Assembly (NCBI GenBank): GCA_963971405.1
Contig: OZ020485.1
Span: 10,602,001 to 10,666,000 of the forward strand
From: Psococerastis gibbosa
Taxonomy: Eukaryota; Arthropoda; Insecta; Psocodea; Psocidae
Direction of reading: 5' to 3'
Length of the DNA: 64,000 nucleotides
Shown here: in pieces, positions 24,601 through 39,600 of the stretch
Layout of the letters: each line of letters opens with the position of its first letter
Numbering within the stretch: the stretch's first letter is position 1
The notes under the pieces: model-generated
Seen by the model: only the letters and a program-made list of their open reading frames with translations
Told to the model about the DNA's origin: nothing
Databases searched by the model: none
Position numbers and translations under genes: made by a program

Positions 24601-27600
24601 GTGATATATGAGCCTCCTCCACTCCCCTATCTCTTGACTACTGTTTTTTTTTTTTAAACATTTTCTGGGATACACTCTTTTGAGAACGTCGTGGTTTCTG
24701 TTTCTCTTCATTGGTCTTCCTCTTCTTCGTGTTCTTCCTTAATGCCTTATTCAAAATAGCAGACCTTTGAAATTCAATTAATTTCTATTACCGGTATTGC
24801 ATTATCAGCAGTATGAGTGTGAGTACCTAATAGAAACTTACAACAGGGCGATGATCAGGATGCATGAGGATATGTCCGTTATTTGTGACGATGAAGGCGT
24901 AGCCATTCGCGCCAATTTTGTACGGGTATGTTAGCTTGTAAATGTCATCTACCGGGACGTCAGTGCCTGCAACTCCGGCGAGAAATTCAGGAAACTTGGT
25001 CTACACAGGAACATGAAAAAGTTAAAAGAAAGTAATCAGCAATATGCTTTGTCTGCATCCTGAGAGCTTGTAGGAGGTTCATTTACAATAAAAAAAACAC
25101 CATTTATTCCAACGATAACAAAATAGAATAGATACCATAAGCTAAGTATTGTCGATAGGGATGAAAAATATGTGGAGGAAAATGGCAAAGGAAGCGTTTC
25201 CACGTTGTAGGGATCCAACATAAAAAAATAAAAGACTGTTTTTGTCGCTCGAAAATTTGCTTTGTATAAATGTGCTCTTACTATAGTAAAACTCCGCCGA
25301 GTTGACCCAGTCTTCACACTAGAAACATTCTGGAAAGTTGACTGAGGTATACCATGCAAGTGTTTCAAGAATAACAAACAATGGTATAGGAATCGCATAG
25401 GTATTTCATTTGTATGAAGACGGCTGTTCGCGTTGCACTTGCACAGTATGCATCAGCTAACTGACCGGGATTTTTCTACTGTGACGTTTGGGTGAACTCA
25501 GCATAGTTTTACTATAGTAAGTAGAAAATAAGCTCAGATTTTGATAGTATGACTAAAAGATTGCTGGCGCTCACTCAGTTCAATTCTCTATTTTTTAAGG
25601 AATAAACTATATAATTTTCTAATTGAAGGTTTGTGAGCTTCACTGTTGGTGCAATGGAAAATTAAATCCAAGAAAAACCTAATATTTTAATAGGTCAACG
25701 GAATTTAGCCTTATTTACACGACCCTGTGCTACACACCTGATTTACAATTAATTCTCGGGTATCGAACACAGGTACAGCAGCAGAAGTCATCAGTTGATA
25801 CCTCAGTTCCTTTTCTTGCCTGTCGTCGGCTATCACCTAAAAAGCTAAAAACTCATTAACGAATCCAAATAGATGGCACAGGAGAATTTAAAAAGAAAGA
25901 AAATACATGCCCTTGATGCAAGCATGCCCAAACTATTTAGGATGCAGAGCACACACCCATTGCCTGCTCTTCGGTCCAGGCTACTCACCTAATGAACATC
26001 AAGAAGCAAGCAAGCACGCTTGCTCACAAGATTTGTATATAGATAGAAAATACTAAATGAAGATTGCGGCACACCCAGTAGTCAGTCAGCATTCCACATA
26101 CCTAAAACAAAGAAATAGAGTGGATATGGCCCAAGGACAGCAAAATCAGTCGCCTCCGAAATCTGAAAAATAGAAAATCAAGCAGACACGAAGCAGGTTG
26201 GGTAGAACTTAATGGATGGGAGCGAAAATGGACAGTCGAAATGCAACGAATGACAAACACGAAAACGCACACACATTTGACGGAAACACTGAACACCCAT
26301 GACAGTCTTGTAGACATAGTGTTTAAGCGAGTTTGTATAGTTATAGTCTATTAAGAGACATTCAGACACCCCAATAGACATTTTTTGTAAAAAGTCAAAT
26401 TTCTCATTTAAAAATAATTACGATCTTATTGTAGAGACATAACTGAATTACCATAATTAGAAGAAAACTCCTCTATATTTTAATGCATAGTATGTAACCG
26501 GCACTTGCACGGATTGGCCACAGGTTCTGAAGGCGTGGACCTAACCTATTCATGAATTTTTTTGCGCGCCATCAAAAATTGTGGCCAATCGTTATGGCAT
26601 CATATTTATTACCGTAATTTATGGTTCTATTGTCGAAATTTCATGAGAAATTCAAAAGAAAGTGTAGGGAAATTTTTCGGCGCATTTTAATATACAGTAC
26701 TATACATGGTACCTAGATGTAGGTAACCTCTTTCTAACACAGTAACACAGATTGACCAAAATTATTGAATTGGACTTGAACACAAGATACGATTGGGGTG
26801 ATAGTCCCGAGGAAGGAGTCCAATTGGTGATAGTGAATGCCATGTGTCATTTATCGAAATGTAGAGGCTAATTTAACTGTTGTCCGCTCCTCAATCGATA
26901 TTCCCTCTGAAAATCGACTTTGTACAAAAAACACAAAGTGGGGGTACTCCCATTTCCTCTTAATAACATCAGAGAGCAGAGACCTAAAATTGAAAACAGC
27001 TGGATTGCCCTCTAAAACTGATTTAAAGAAATAGTGATCATGAATTAAAAATGCGATTATTTATCAAGGACAGAAAAAGTAGAGGAGAGGCGCAGGAACA
27101 TGAAAAAACAAGGGAAGAAAGCACACGCAAGGCATTAGAATATTCACAATGTGTCTCATTTCCTCTGCCGAGGACAAACCTTAATATACTTGAGGTCCCT
27201 TTTTAGTTGGCTAAAATATTCAGATTTTGAATATTCAACATCGACGTTCTCCATCTTTTTTCGAAGCCATGCTGACACCTTGCGGTCCTGTAACACCCCT
27301 CCATGTTAAACAGTCAAACTACTGTATGCAGGAAAGAAGTCACAATTAATTTGTTGCATTAGGAGTGCTTAGCTTTATACCAGTAGGTCTATTCCTTATT
27401 ATAAGCCAGTTCACACACAAAAATTAAAATAAGTGGAATGGGCCCTGCAGTCCTGTCGGTTAAACCAACAGGGGGGAAAGAGTGCAAGCAAGTATACTGG
27501 ACAACTTGAAGTCCTTGACGATCAGGGACAGTGAATCCCAAAATTAGTTGGACGTATACTACAATTTAGTTATAATAGGTACACAGTAGGTACCGTGGCT

Positions 27601-30600
27601 GGTTAAATTATAAAAATTAAATGAAGACGTGCTTGCGTAAGCCAAAATGTGCAACAATCACCGTTACAAGAAATAATTAAGTGGCCCAAAAGGGGACTAA
27701 TTTGCAAACCCTGTTATTTTATTTTGTAAAAGAGGTTTATGAATACTCTCGCTAAAACGACCTCATGGGCAAAACTACTGTCATAAATGGTACATGCCAA
27801 CATGATTTTTTGGCATTTTTTTGATTAAAAATGTAACCCATAGAAATTGTAGCCTAACTATTGTAGTTTATCCATTATAATATTTTGAAGAAATTTTAGT
27901 GTCTGAGATGTCCCGGACAGTAATTTTAAACATGTCTACTTGTTTACAATTTTTTCCACATTATGAAAAATAAGTTTGTTGTTTGTTTGTTCTTCCAACG
28001 CTAACGCTTTCAGCATTTCTGCTTTTAAGCAACCCAGTCAGTCTAGCGGGGGCGGGGAGATTGAATTTGTTCATTAACGTGTTGCACCCTAGGGGCAGAC
28101 TCCTTCACCTCTACGAGAAGAGGAGTTGACCGGCAGGGTGGACCTCGTGATTATAGTGGATTGCGAACCACTTGGGGAACATAGTAAAGTCAAACGATTA
28201 ATTCGGAGTTGATCAGGGCTCAACACGCACTAAGACTAGTCTCAGCATGTTCCCCTGCCAACCCTGTGCACACTACCAAGTTTGCTGCAGTTTTTAACAG
28301 GCGTTGTTCTGGTGGATTCAACTTGATATGGCCGTTGGAATAGAATTTCTGGTGCCCCCTGCCACTTTCTTTTTCAATCAGAGCCCACTTTGAGTACTTT
28401 CAAACATAAACATCGTGATTGATCCAAAGAACACGTGTCAATTGCCGAAGCTCTGATTGGTCGAAGAAGACGCAGCAGGTGGCAATAATATGCTTGGAGG
28501 GAGAGAATGTCCCATCTTTCCAATGTAGAACTCAAGGTCAGTCGATCCTACTTAAACTTACATCTATGTCAACAAAGAGGTGTGTCCAGCGTATAGGATG
28601 GTCTTCGTGCTCTAGAGCAAGCGGACGGGCGAGGACTGAGAGGTATTTCAGGATCTGGTCTTGCACCTGATCAAAGGCCGTCATGTGTGCATAATAACCT
28701 GTAATCCAAAAAGTTGATTTTTTTTTAAATAACATGGTACTCCATCATCAAACAGTCCTTTAAGGGGAAATAATGGAGCCCTCCATTTCCATTTCTCATC
28801 AAATATCGATTGTAGAGCCGTAAATGAGTTGCCATAAACTAGAAAAAAATATTTCTCTACACTTTAATGTACATTATTTTGCAGCAGACACTTACACCGA
28901 TCGGTTATGGAACTTGATTTGTAAAACATAACGGTCACTCAGGATGTCTGTGGCTGATTGGTGCCAGCCACGGCCACTTACTAGGTATAATAATGACGAG
29001 AAACATTTCTTCTACTTTATGATGTCTCATTAATTATGACACTACGACTGTAGTTCAGGACACCCACCTCTATTTTGGCAAGCAATATCTTGAATCTCGT
29101 TGACACCGCGCACCTCCAATCCAAGAAGGTACGTGAAAACTCTTACAGGAACTGTGCCATCGGGAAGGCGGTTGTATTCCTGGAACACGTCTGTGATGTT
29201 TCCCGGCAGTCCATCCGTTATGAACATAATCGCTTGTTGACACTCTGTTATGTTGCCACATCCTCGCTCTTCTCTTGCCTGAAATTTAATACAGTTGAAA
29301 ATACTTGTGTTTTTTTGGGAAAGGGAGGTCATAGGCAATCTCCGGTGTAACGAAACGCAGCGCATCGGGAATGTCGGGAGTCAGCGTTAAGGTTAGCCGC
29401 AAGGTGCCTGTAGTTGTCGGGATGCGGGAGAGTGTCAGAGGGGATGGCTTAGGGTTGCAGTTGTCCGCTAGGTCTAGTTTTTAAAAAATTATCGAGTTGC
29501 CTATAAAGGTGTTTCCAATTATCTATAAATTTATTTAAATCAATTTTATTATCAATCAATTAAACAATTTAGTTACGGCTGCAATGATTGTCCCTATCCC
29601 AAAGCATCGGATTGACAGGGAACTCAGCCAGAAGGGAAAGATATGTGCAATACAATAATACTGTTTACTGTTTAGTGTGTTTAGTGAATAAATACATATA
29701 GTAGGGGCACAGGATGTTATGCATTGAATGGATTTCAAATTTTTTTTCAAACATTTATTTCATCTTAAACAATCAAAACCTGGTTGACAAAGTTACCTGT
29801 TGGTTCTGTTACTCTATTTAACACCTAAACAATACCAGAAGGTATGAAGCATCGTTGGAAATTATTGTCACCAATATCATTCTATTTTTTTTCTCCTTAG
29901 AACCAAACTATCAAGGGGAACCTGTTGGGGTTTCTGTACATTAATAACGACTACAAGATAATGTGAATGTTAAAAAAATCATCGTTGGATCAGTTTTTAG
30001 TCTATTTTTGGCCGTTTTGGTTGGCGATAAATGCCTGCAACATTGCTGAGCTATCCTGAAATAATAAAAAAATCGTCCCGAGACCGGTATGACTGTTATG
30101 ATAATAAAAAACCGAATTTCAACAGACCAACAAAAATTCATAAATTGGGGTTCCTGGGACCTCAAAACGCGTAAATCCACTGAATTCTCGAAATCGAAAA
30201 TTTCGGTCACTACAAAGCTTTCCTTTTACTACACATAAGACTTAAATATGAAAGCAAAAATGGGATATTCCCGATAATGCCATAATTTCAATTCTTGAAA
30301 TCGAAAATTTCGATCATCACAAAGCTTTCCTTTTATTACACATAAATAGGAAAGCAAACTTGGGATATTCCCGAGAATGCCATAGGGTCCCACAATCGTT
30401 TGTCTAAGGAATACTGCACGAAGCATCGCCACGGTCCAATGCATGGTGGTATTTCTTTATTCAAACGACCGTGGAGCCTGCCCTAAGAAGAATATAGTGT
30501 TAGTACCTGTTCCAGGAGTTTAAACGCAACTTTGAAAGCATTTGGCACACTCGCATTTCCCAGGGGTTTCAGCAGATGCACAGCGTTCCTCAAATCCTGT

Positions 30601-33600
30601 ATATTATCCTCATTGGCTTGGACGAGGGTCTTGAAGCAGGGGACGACGGGCGACGCCGTCCACGAGAAATTGTAGACGTTGACAAAGTCGTTGTTGCCGA
30701 GCGTGGACAGCAACCTGTTGACAACGAGCTTGGCGATAGTACTGCGCATACCCGTCATCGACCCCGAGTTGTCCACCATTATGACAACGTCTTTGGCGCA
30801 GGTCGCTGCTTCTATGAACCATGGCCGCGACCGGCAATCGTACAGATCGGATTCCCCTTCCTTCAGCCATTTAATGGCTGCAAAAATTAGAAATTGAAAA
30901 ATAAAATAAACTTTGCCCTTCTAGGCATCCTTGCTCATGTTGTTATCCACCCCAGGCCCCCTCAGAGTGTTCTGAAGAGGGGGTTGATTTAAGGTACATC
31001 GCAAAAGTCAATTATTATGGATTCTTATTATGTATCCATACAATATGCGCATCAAACTTTTCTGCAAATATCAGGGATTCGGAAATTTTTAAATATTGGC
31101 AAGAGTAATCGGGTCGACGGATCGCATGATCGAAAAGAGACCATCACGTCTCATAGTAGCTGATAAAAGGAGGAAACTTGGGCGCCAGCCGACCTATACT
31201 AAACTTAAAACCATGATACAAAATCATAAATAGTTTACCTGGAAAATGACGCAAAATCCCGGTAGATCCGCCAAAATATTGCCATTTAATGCTGGGATCA
31301 GCCTTATAATTTCGAATAAATACATCATCCAAATCAGCGGACCATTTAATGGCTTCAGCAACAAACGGATATCTGTCATACAGATTTGTCGGCACATGAA
31401 CCTATGAACAACCATGAAATACAAGTATATTAAAATCATTGAAAAGTAAACGAAACTTATTTAAAAAAGGGGGTGTCGTAAAGAACCTTGGTGTAAGGGA
31501 AATTTCTATACATTTTAATTATCAATCACTTTTGAATAGCAAACGCGGACTACGGGGAAGAAAGAAAGCGAGAAGAGCGTATGTCTCACTCTTCTACGAA
31601 ACCCGAAGGCAAGCGAGCCACTTAGCGGACCACCGCAACATTAAGCCATCCCCTCTAACACTAAGTTGTCTCCGCACAACTAGAGACACCTCGAAGATAA
31701 CCGCAAGACTATTTTATCTCCAAACAGGATTTAAACGGGACAAACTATGGGATCAGGTTGGACACAAGGAGGGCGGACATCAAAAGATCCTGTGCACGCC
31801 GAACATGTGGGCACTAGCGTCAAGGGTATTTCTGAGACATCAGGCAGTCGGCATCATCTGAGCTGGAAGCCCTGTACTAAGAAGTAAGAAGTAAGTTTAC
31901 TCTTATATTGTACGGTATTGTAATTTTTAAATAATATAATAAATAATGTTGTGAGTTACGTACCGCACTGAAGGAAGTGTTGACTGGAATATCAAAAAAA
32001 TTGGGATCCTCTGTCAGATTCATGACTAAATAAGCAGAGTTTTTGTGCAGTTCCCATTTGGGGGTTTCATTCGAGTATTGCATGTTCGGGTACTCCAACG
32101 TGAAGTTATTACCCAAAATGTCACGTTCCCAGTCTGACAGCAGACTCTCTGCCTTTTCTTGAACACACTGAAATTAAAATACAAATAGAGTTGCGTATAG
32201 GAGGAATGAGACATTCAGCCCCGGCATAATTATTTCTTGAAGTTACAGGAACTATAGTTGATAATCTCCAAAGACCATGAATTTATCTTTGAAGTAAAAG
32301 AAATAGTGATTAAAAGGGCATATCCAAGCATCGAACCTTATCCAGCCACTAAGTGTAGGGGGGGGGGGGTTATCTCAAAAGCTTATAGTGAGATAAGCTC
32401 CCCTTAAACTTAGGTCGGTTGGTCGGAAACAGCCTAAGTGCACTTTTTCCCATAAGATAAGTAAGGGCAGCCATTAGCAACTGCGCCCCACCAATCTAAA
32501 AATGCATTTTGTGGAAGCCCACCGTGCTGGATTTTCTATCTACACGAAAATTCTCCGTTGTTTCATGTCGTATAGCAAGAGAAAAATAAAAAAAATCGTT
32601 AACGATCAAAGAACATAATTATTCCGTCTCGAAAGAGTTAAAAATATTTCAATAATATTTTTCACATAGGAGTTAAATAAAATGGCCGTCTTTCTCCGAC
32701 TCCCACACTACCGATGCCATTTCCTAAGAAGCGTGAAGAATAGAAATGGCGAAAGGAGAAGTAAGCAATACTGCTATTGTGCTAATGACCATGACACAGT
32801 GAATTTCAGTGACGGACGATTTTATAATAGACTTGAAACGTGACGCAGCATGTTGTCTTATGTCAAACACGGCCATGCATGATTGCTGTGACATAAGTCC
32901 GTCGCTCGCGATGACATGGAGGAGCGAAAGGGAGTCATTCCCGATTGCTCGACTCCAGCAGTCCATTCCAAAATGTTAAGGAGACCGTGGCTGGACCAGA
33001 AGGGAGAAGAACTACCCAGACTGATAATGTTTTAATGAAGAACATCGGCACACATCTTGTAGAGATCGTGTCCCTAATGCCGAGGTCCTGAGGCGTATGG
33101 ATACAAAAACCGAGTTGTTAGTGACGGTTAAGATACGGAAACCAACATACTATGGCCATGTGATGAGGAACGAAAAATATCGTCTTCTGCATGTTATAAT
33201 CCAAGAGAAGATAGAAAAACTGAGGGCTCCCAGCAGAAGAACTTTCTGGTTGAAAAACCAGCGGCAGTGGTTTGGCAAGAGCATGACTTCACCTAGTCTT
33301 CTTTTTCCCTCAGCTTCGATATGTGTTATCCACTTTGTCAGGTCATCTGGCTGCCTACTTTCGACGTGGCCCCACCATGACAGTTATTCGTCAATATGCC
33401 CCTTTAAATGAACAGCAAGGCGTTAACGTCCGACCGGGGTGGGTTCAGGAAATGGGTTCGGGCGACCCCCCCCCCCGCTGCGCACGCGGCATTAAGGGGG
33501 AAGAAGAAGAAGAAGAAAAAGAAGAAGAAGAAGAGAAGAAATGAACAGCAACAACTTCAACCAAATTCACTGCCACCACAGAGAGCGAATACCCAGGAAA

Positions 33601-36600
33601 TACTTCCAAGCTCTGGTCAAATTGTTTCTGCTTTTCTGTTTCTGCCCTGACATATCCTGCGAATGCTGAGCAGAAATACAGGACACTGAGCACCTGCTGC
33701 AGTGCACCCTGTGCCCGACCAACTGTACACTGGACGACCTTTGGAATTGCACTGAAGCTGGCGTCAAGACGGCACAGCACTGGGCCCAAAGATTCGCCTA
33801 GTCTCCATCTCTCGGACACGAAAAAGTAAGTAAGTGTTTCTGCTTTATTTCGGCTATTGCCACACTGCTATACGTGCCCAAGATTAGATTAGCTTTTTCC
33901 TTCTTTATATGCCCCTTCTAGCTAAGATTGTTGAACCTCCTCTGAAAAAGGAAGTCACGTGCCAAGTTAAACCACTGCCGCAGATTTTTCAACATGGATG
34001 TTCTTCTGCTCTCAGCCCTTCTATCTTCCCTTGCATTATAACATGCAGAAAGCGATATTTTTCGTTGCTCATCCCATGGCCGAAGCATGTTAGTTTCCGT
34101 TTCTTAACCGTCAGCAGCAACTCACCTTAAGTGTTCAGTAAGCAAAGTCTATGTTTAGAAACATTTTCACAGCATTTGCCACCAACGATCGTACGTAGTC
34201 GTGGTACGTGCCATGAAAGAAGACCCTTCCATAATTTGACAAAACTTATATTTGAATAACTACGTCCCCAATTGTATTTCCTCAACAATACGCACGTAAT
34301 ATACAACTAACGACCCATAGCTCTTCATTCAGGCACGCATAAAAACTTGTCCATGACTTATAATTATTAATATAAGCATAAGAACCCGACAAAAACCGCA
34401 GCCAGAACTTCACACGATTCTGAACGTATCATGAAGTTGAAAAGATTGAAGATGGAGCAGCGAAGTGAAAATTGCGTAAAACTTTCCAGCACCTACTTCT
34501 GTCACTGTGATTTGGACCATTATTCATCTGACACTCGAGATTTTCATTGAGTCATGTTATCCTTTTCTGGATTCCCGCTACTTTGTTAACCTTTCGTGAC
34601 TATAGGTTTTACGATACTAGAGTGGCTCCTTTTCTATACTTATACCTACCTACATGCCCGGAATGTGTGATCAATCATAAAAATGCAACCAAAACCTACG
34701 CAATGATGCATAAATGATATTGCTCGTTTTATTGTTTTTTTTTTAGAACTTTTTCATTCTCTATAATTATAAGCTTGCGCACAGTACCAATTATTTTAGT
34801 TATTAAGAGCTTAGCAGCTATTATTGTTTAATTATTAAACATAGCAATAAAAAAAATCACAAACCGCTTAAGTGCTGATCACAGATCTACTGAAGGTTTA
34901 ACATTTTTATCGTAAGCTGCGAACGGGTCCTAATTCTGAACCTAGATTAGCCATTCCCAGTTATTAAACACTCGTTCCAATTAATATTGGTCGAAGAAAA
35001 ATTGGAAAGTATAATACATAAATTCATGCAGATTCAAACCATATGAAGACGACAGGGGAAAAACCGGTAAGGTGATCAAAAGTTGATTTTTCAGAAATCG
35101 AATTTAAAGTTGAAAGTAGCCGTTTCTTCCCATGTATTCTGTTTTTTCCCCACGCCATTTGTGCAGAACCTTACTTGGTTTTCTTCGGTTTTGTTGGGTC
35201 ATCTAAAACTACATTAAAAACTGAACAGAATGCCACCATTACCTCAATTTCGACCAAAAGTGCACCTTTCCTGTTTTTCCCCTGACGTCTTCATATACAT
35301 AATAAAAATTCCAAATATTTTTTCAATCGAATAAATAATATTCAGACAGCCCAATAAGGGTCTAGGCCTGAGCACAGGTGAGGATACTCTCTCATGACCA
35401 CTGCTCTATTTGCGATGTTGTGGTCAGCAACATGCCCATTTATCGAATAAATAATTCACACTATAATACATAGAAATATATTAACTAGAGCAGCGGGAGC
35501 CATAATATGCCTTACGAGGCACCCGTGAACCATAAGCCAACTATCAGAGATAAGTACCAATGCAAAAAATATCGAAGTCTTACACATTGCAGCATAGCAG
35601 AACGGATACCTGGACCCGGTCAAAAACTCTGTACTTAGCTTGTGCAGGCTACACCAGCAGCCATATTGATGACGGTCTCCAGCCGCGGGATGCTCCAATA
35701 TTCGATCCAATAAATTGGAAAGTGCATTACAAAAATTAAAAAAAATATAAAAAACAAACTATCCAAATATCTATTCGATCGAATTAATATTAGAGTGTGT
35801 AATAAGGGCCACCCTATAACACACCCGAATATTGTTCAAAAATTCGATCCAATTACTATGGGTCTAAAAAAAATTGTTAAGTGTAATACCAAAATTCAGA
35901 CTCAAATCGTATACGTGCGGGGCAGCACTTGTTGAAAATTTGTCAATTTAGGCTATTTTTATTTAAAAATACCTCGAAACTGACCCTACCTATACCTACC
36001 CAAGTTCGCCTATAGCATGCACATGTAGGCCTACAGTTTTATGGCAGAATAAGTTTAGTGCAGACTACGTTAGGTATCTTTAGCATTCCAAATATTTTTT
36101 CGATCGAATAAATATAAGTTGTGACATCATCAAGGCCGTAGCTTGGGACATTAACTTTACTACTTTAATTACAGTGTATACGAGTACTGTACTTACGCGG
36201 ATAGCCTGTTCGCGGCGTCGAAGTAGCCTGCCGACATTGTCGACAATCTGCCCCGTGAGATTTCTTCCATCGTTAGTATCTACGCGCGCATTCAAACTCT
36301 TGTATTTCGATGTTATTTCCGAAAGTTTGGTTACTAGCTGACTCAGCTGCCACAGCTCTTCACCAAGTTTTTCAACAAAAGCTCTGAAAAAAAATATATA
36401 TATATAGAAATTGCGCACAAAACATACGCAAATTCCATGAAAGAGCAATACCAGAGAGGTAGTTTGGTTGCCTAATTATTATTTTGCAGCAGTACTGTTT
36501 CCAACCTTATGATAGGCCAGGTAGTAGTAGTATGGTTTGACACAGTCCCAGGCCACGGTGTGGGCCCATAGGACTCCAGTGGACCTCCTGATTATAGTGG

Positions 36601-39600
36601 ATTCCGAACCACTTGGGAAACACAGTGAAGTCACACGATTAGTTCGGAGGTGACCAGGACAAGTCCTACCAGCATGTTTCCCTACCGGCACTGTGCACAC
36701 GACCAATTTATCTGCAGCTTTGAACCTGCTCTGGTCCGCTGGATTCAACTTGGTATGGCGGCCGGCCCAAGGCCAGGTAAGATTTATTTCAATTTAGGCA
36801 AAAAAAAATTTTTTTTTTTCTCATGACGCCTTCAATAGTTTTTTCATTTTCATAGGGCATAGGCCAAGCCAGATATTATTGCGTTGACAAGTGATTTATA
36901 TGGAAAATATTTGTATTGATTTAACAACTCCTAGCCTACACCAGGGGTCGGCAACCTCTTTTAGCAGCTGAGCCAAATTTCAAAAGAACCAGTTTCAGAT
37001 CTGCGCCACACATCCCAAATTCCCAAGCCGAAAGAAATAAAACAAACATGATTAAAATTTTTTACGCGCCTATTTTAAATTGTTTGAATTTTTGTGTAGA
37101 ACCGGTTTACGATTATATTTTACGATTATATTTTATACCAACAACAACAAAATTAATTACATAGTTGACATACCGCAAGGCACTAGCCTGTGTGCGGTTT
37201 AGTACATTTATAACATTTACATAATGCTTAACTTATAATAAAAGAACATTTAATAAAACGAAGCGTTCATTATGGACGTTCATTATATAGGAAAGAGCAG
37301 CACCCAATCAGCCCACGAGCCTCACGTTGCCGCGACCCGTCCCAAAACCATAATCATTGAAAAATAAATAAATTAGAAAAACAATCACTTTTGGACTTAG
37401 CCCTTAGACCCATCGATTGAAAAGTAAGGAATACTGTAAACTCGAAAGCACCGCTCTCTACTAATGCATGGCGGTACCGTGCAGTATTAATTACCGAGAC
37501 TTTTCAAGCTATGCAGAAGAGGATGAACAGTTAAGCACATACTGTACATATAAGGTACTGCATTCTCATTAAGGTGAAGGACTGCAATCATTAAAGCAGC
37601 GTCGGCGAAGACGGTACCATCAAAACCAACTTGCAGTAGGTAAGGCGCACTCAAGAGTTCTGTGATTGCGAAAGGCAGAATGACTTGGAAGAAGTCAAGA
37701 GCTGTATGCAACCATGTGCCACGAACTGCTCAATGTGCCAGTATTTGTCATCCAGCTTGCAAGGCAATTAAGTTACCTACTTAAGTGACTAAGGGACACT
37801 TCACACACATGTAGTATAATGTACAAAATTACTATATTGCTAGTAATTGTAAAAGTTTAAAGATTAGATAGTAAAAGTACGCACATAGGGTATGGACGGA
37901 TGGTGTGAATCACCCTGGTATCACTACCGAGAAACTTATAAAACTTATTATAAATTACAGTCATAAGTGAGTCATCAACATGGGATTTCGCAATATATCA
38001 TACCGAGAAAATAAACACATCGTATAATTATAATAAAGTGTGACGTTTGTTTTTGATTCAATGATGGCCGGATATACTCCACTAAAGCATTGCTTGATAC
38101 CAAGTATCGTTAGAAGCCACGGGTGGCCAAAAATATTGCTTTCTTTCATTCCCCGCAAAATGTAAGAAGAATGATCCGCTCCGCCGTTAACAAAATTATG
38201 AAAGCAGCAAGAATTAAAGTGTTATTATGTAACTCTTGCTCAATGAGAAATGTGAAATTGACGTTTTAGTAGACATTAAAGACATAATAAAAATTCTGCT
38301 ACCACATCAAAACCATATTTCTCATTGACCATTGACGTATGTGGAAACCCCGCCTAAGATGAACACGCTTGCCTAGTTTTGTTTATATCGGACATAGTGA
38401 CAATATACTTTTACAAACTATAAACTGCCCCAACACCAGCAGGCTGATCATGGCGATTATAATACCGGCATTTATTTAATCCCCTGGTATTAAAAATGTA
38501 AACAATATAATTTTATAATGGAAAGCGCTATTAAAAATTTGTTTGTTTACATTTTTAATACCAGGGGATTAAATAAATACCGGTATTATAATCGCCATGA
38601 TCAGCATGGAGTTATTGATGTTTAACATATGGACTCTTATTCCTATGCATAGTGATAGGGACGGAGTAAGTTTATTGCTTTCCAATTTATACGTACCTAG
38701 TATAAGGAAAGCTTTGTGATAGTAGAAATTTTCGATTCCGAGATTTCAACGTATTTACACGTTTTCGGGTCCCAGGAACCCAAAAAAGTGTTTTTTTTCC
38801 CTTTTTTTTTCGAAATGACTATCTGTCTGTCTGTTCATCAATTTCCGGGCAAACTACTCGGTCGATTTTGATGAAATTTAGCTTGTAGGTTCACAAAAAT
38901 CATACCTCGAGACTTCTTATTTTGAGCTAACTCAATTTGGAGGGGCTTTATTCTCAAAAAACTAAAAAAAAACGTCTAAAAAAATTATTTCTTAAAAACG
39001 GCTCAAACGATTTCTTTTAAATTCACATATATTGTAGTCGTTATTAATGTTAACAAAATGCGGGGATCCGCTTGTCCCTTGATAGTTTGCTTCTGGGGGA
39101 AAAAATGAAAATAACTCAATTTTCATGAAAAATGACTAAAAAATAAATTTACTGCGGAACCTTTCTATCGATGATTTCTACCGTCAGGTATGTTTTAGGT
39201 GTTCAATAGGGTAACAAAAACGGACAGTTTGCATTCCCAAAAAATATTAGCTTCTGTGCAAAAATTTATTTTTTGAGAAATTATGGAAAATTCACGCTCC
39301 AATACATTACGTGCCATGTGTCATTGTTGCCACTGTTACAATGTATTGGTCTGTTCGTTCTAAAATATGCAATTAAGTTATAAGTGGTTTTTAATATATT
39401 GAGGTGGACCCCCACCCCCCTCGAGGGATCTAAAATTTAACCATAGGGAAATTATTTCCTATGAACTTACACATGTCTATATCTACTAATTTATAAATTG
39501 GGAAGCATTTTCGAGTAAACTTGGACCGGTTCTTTTATGTTGCTTTAACATTAGCAGTGGGTCGAGAACTGGATCCGCCACTGGTTCGTTACATTTATTA

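Noticed and set aside
31439-31861. 140-codon + strand open frame inside alpha2/delta intron 3
   Set aside because: No recognisable similarity, no splice or promoter context, and it lies antisense in a repeat-rich intron; treated as chance or an old unrecognised repeat.
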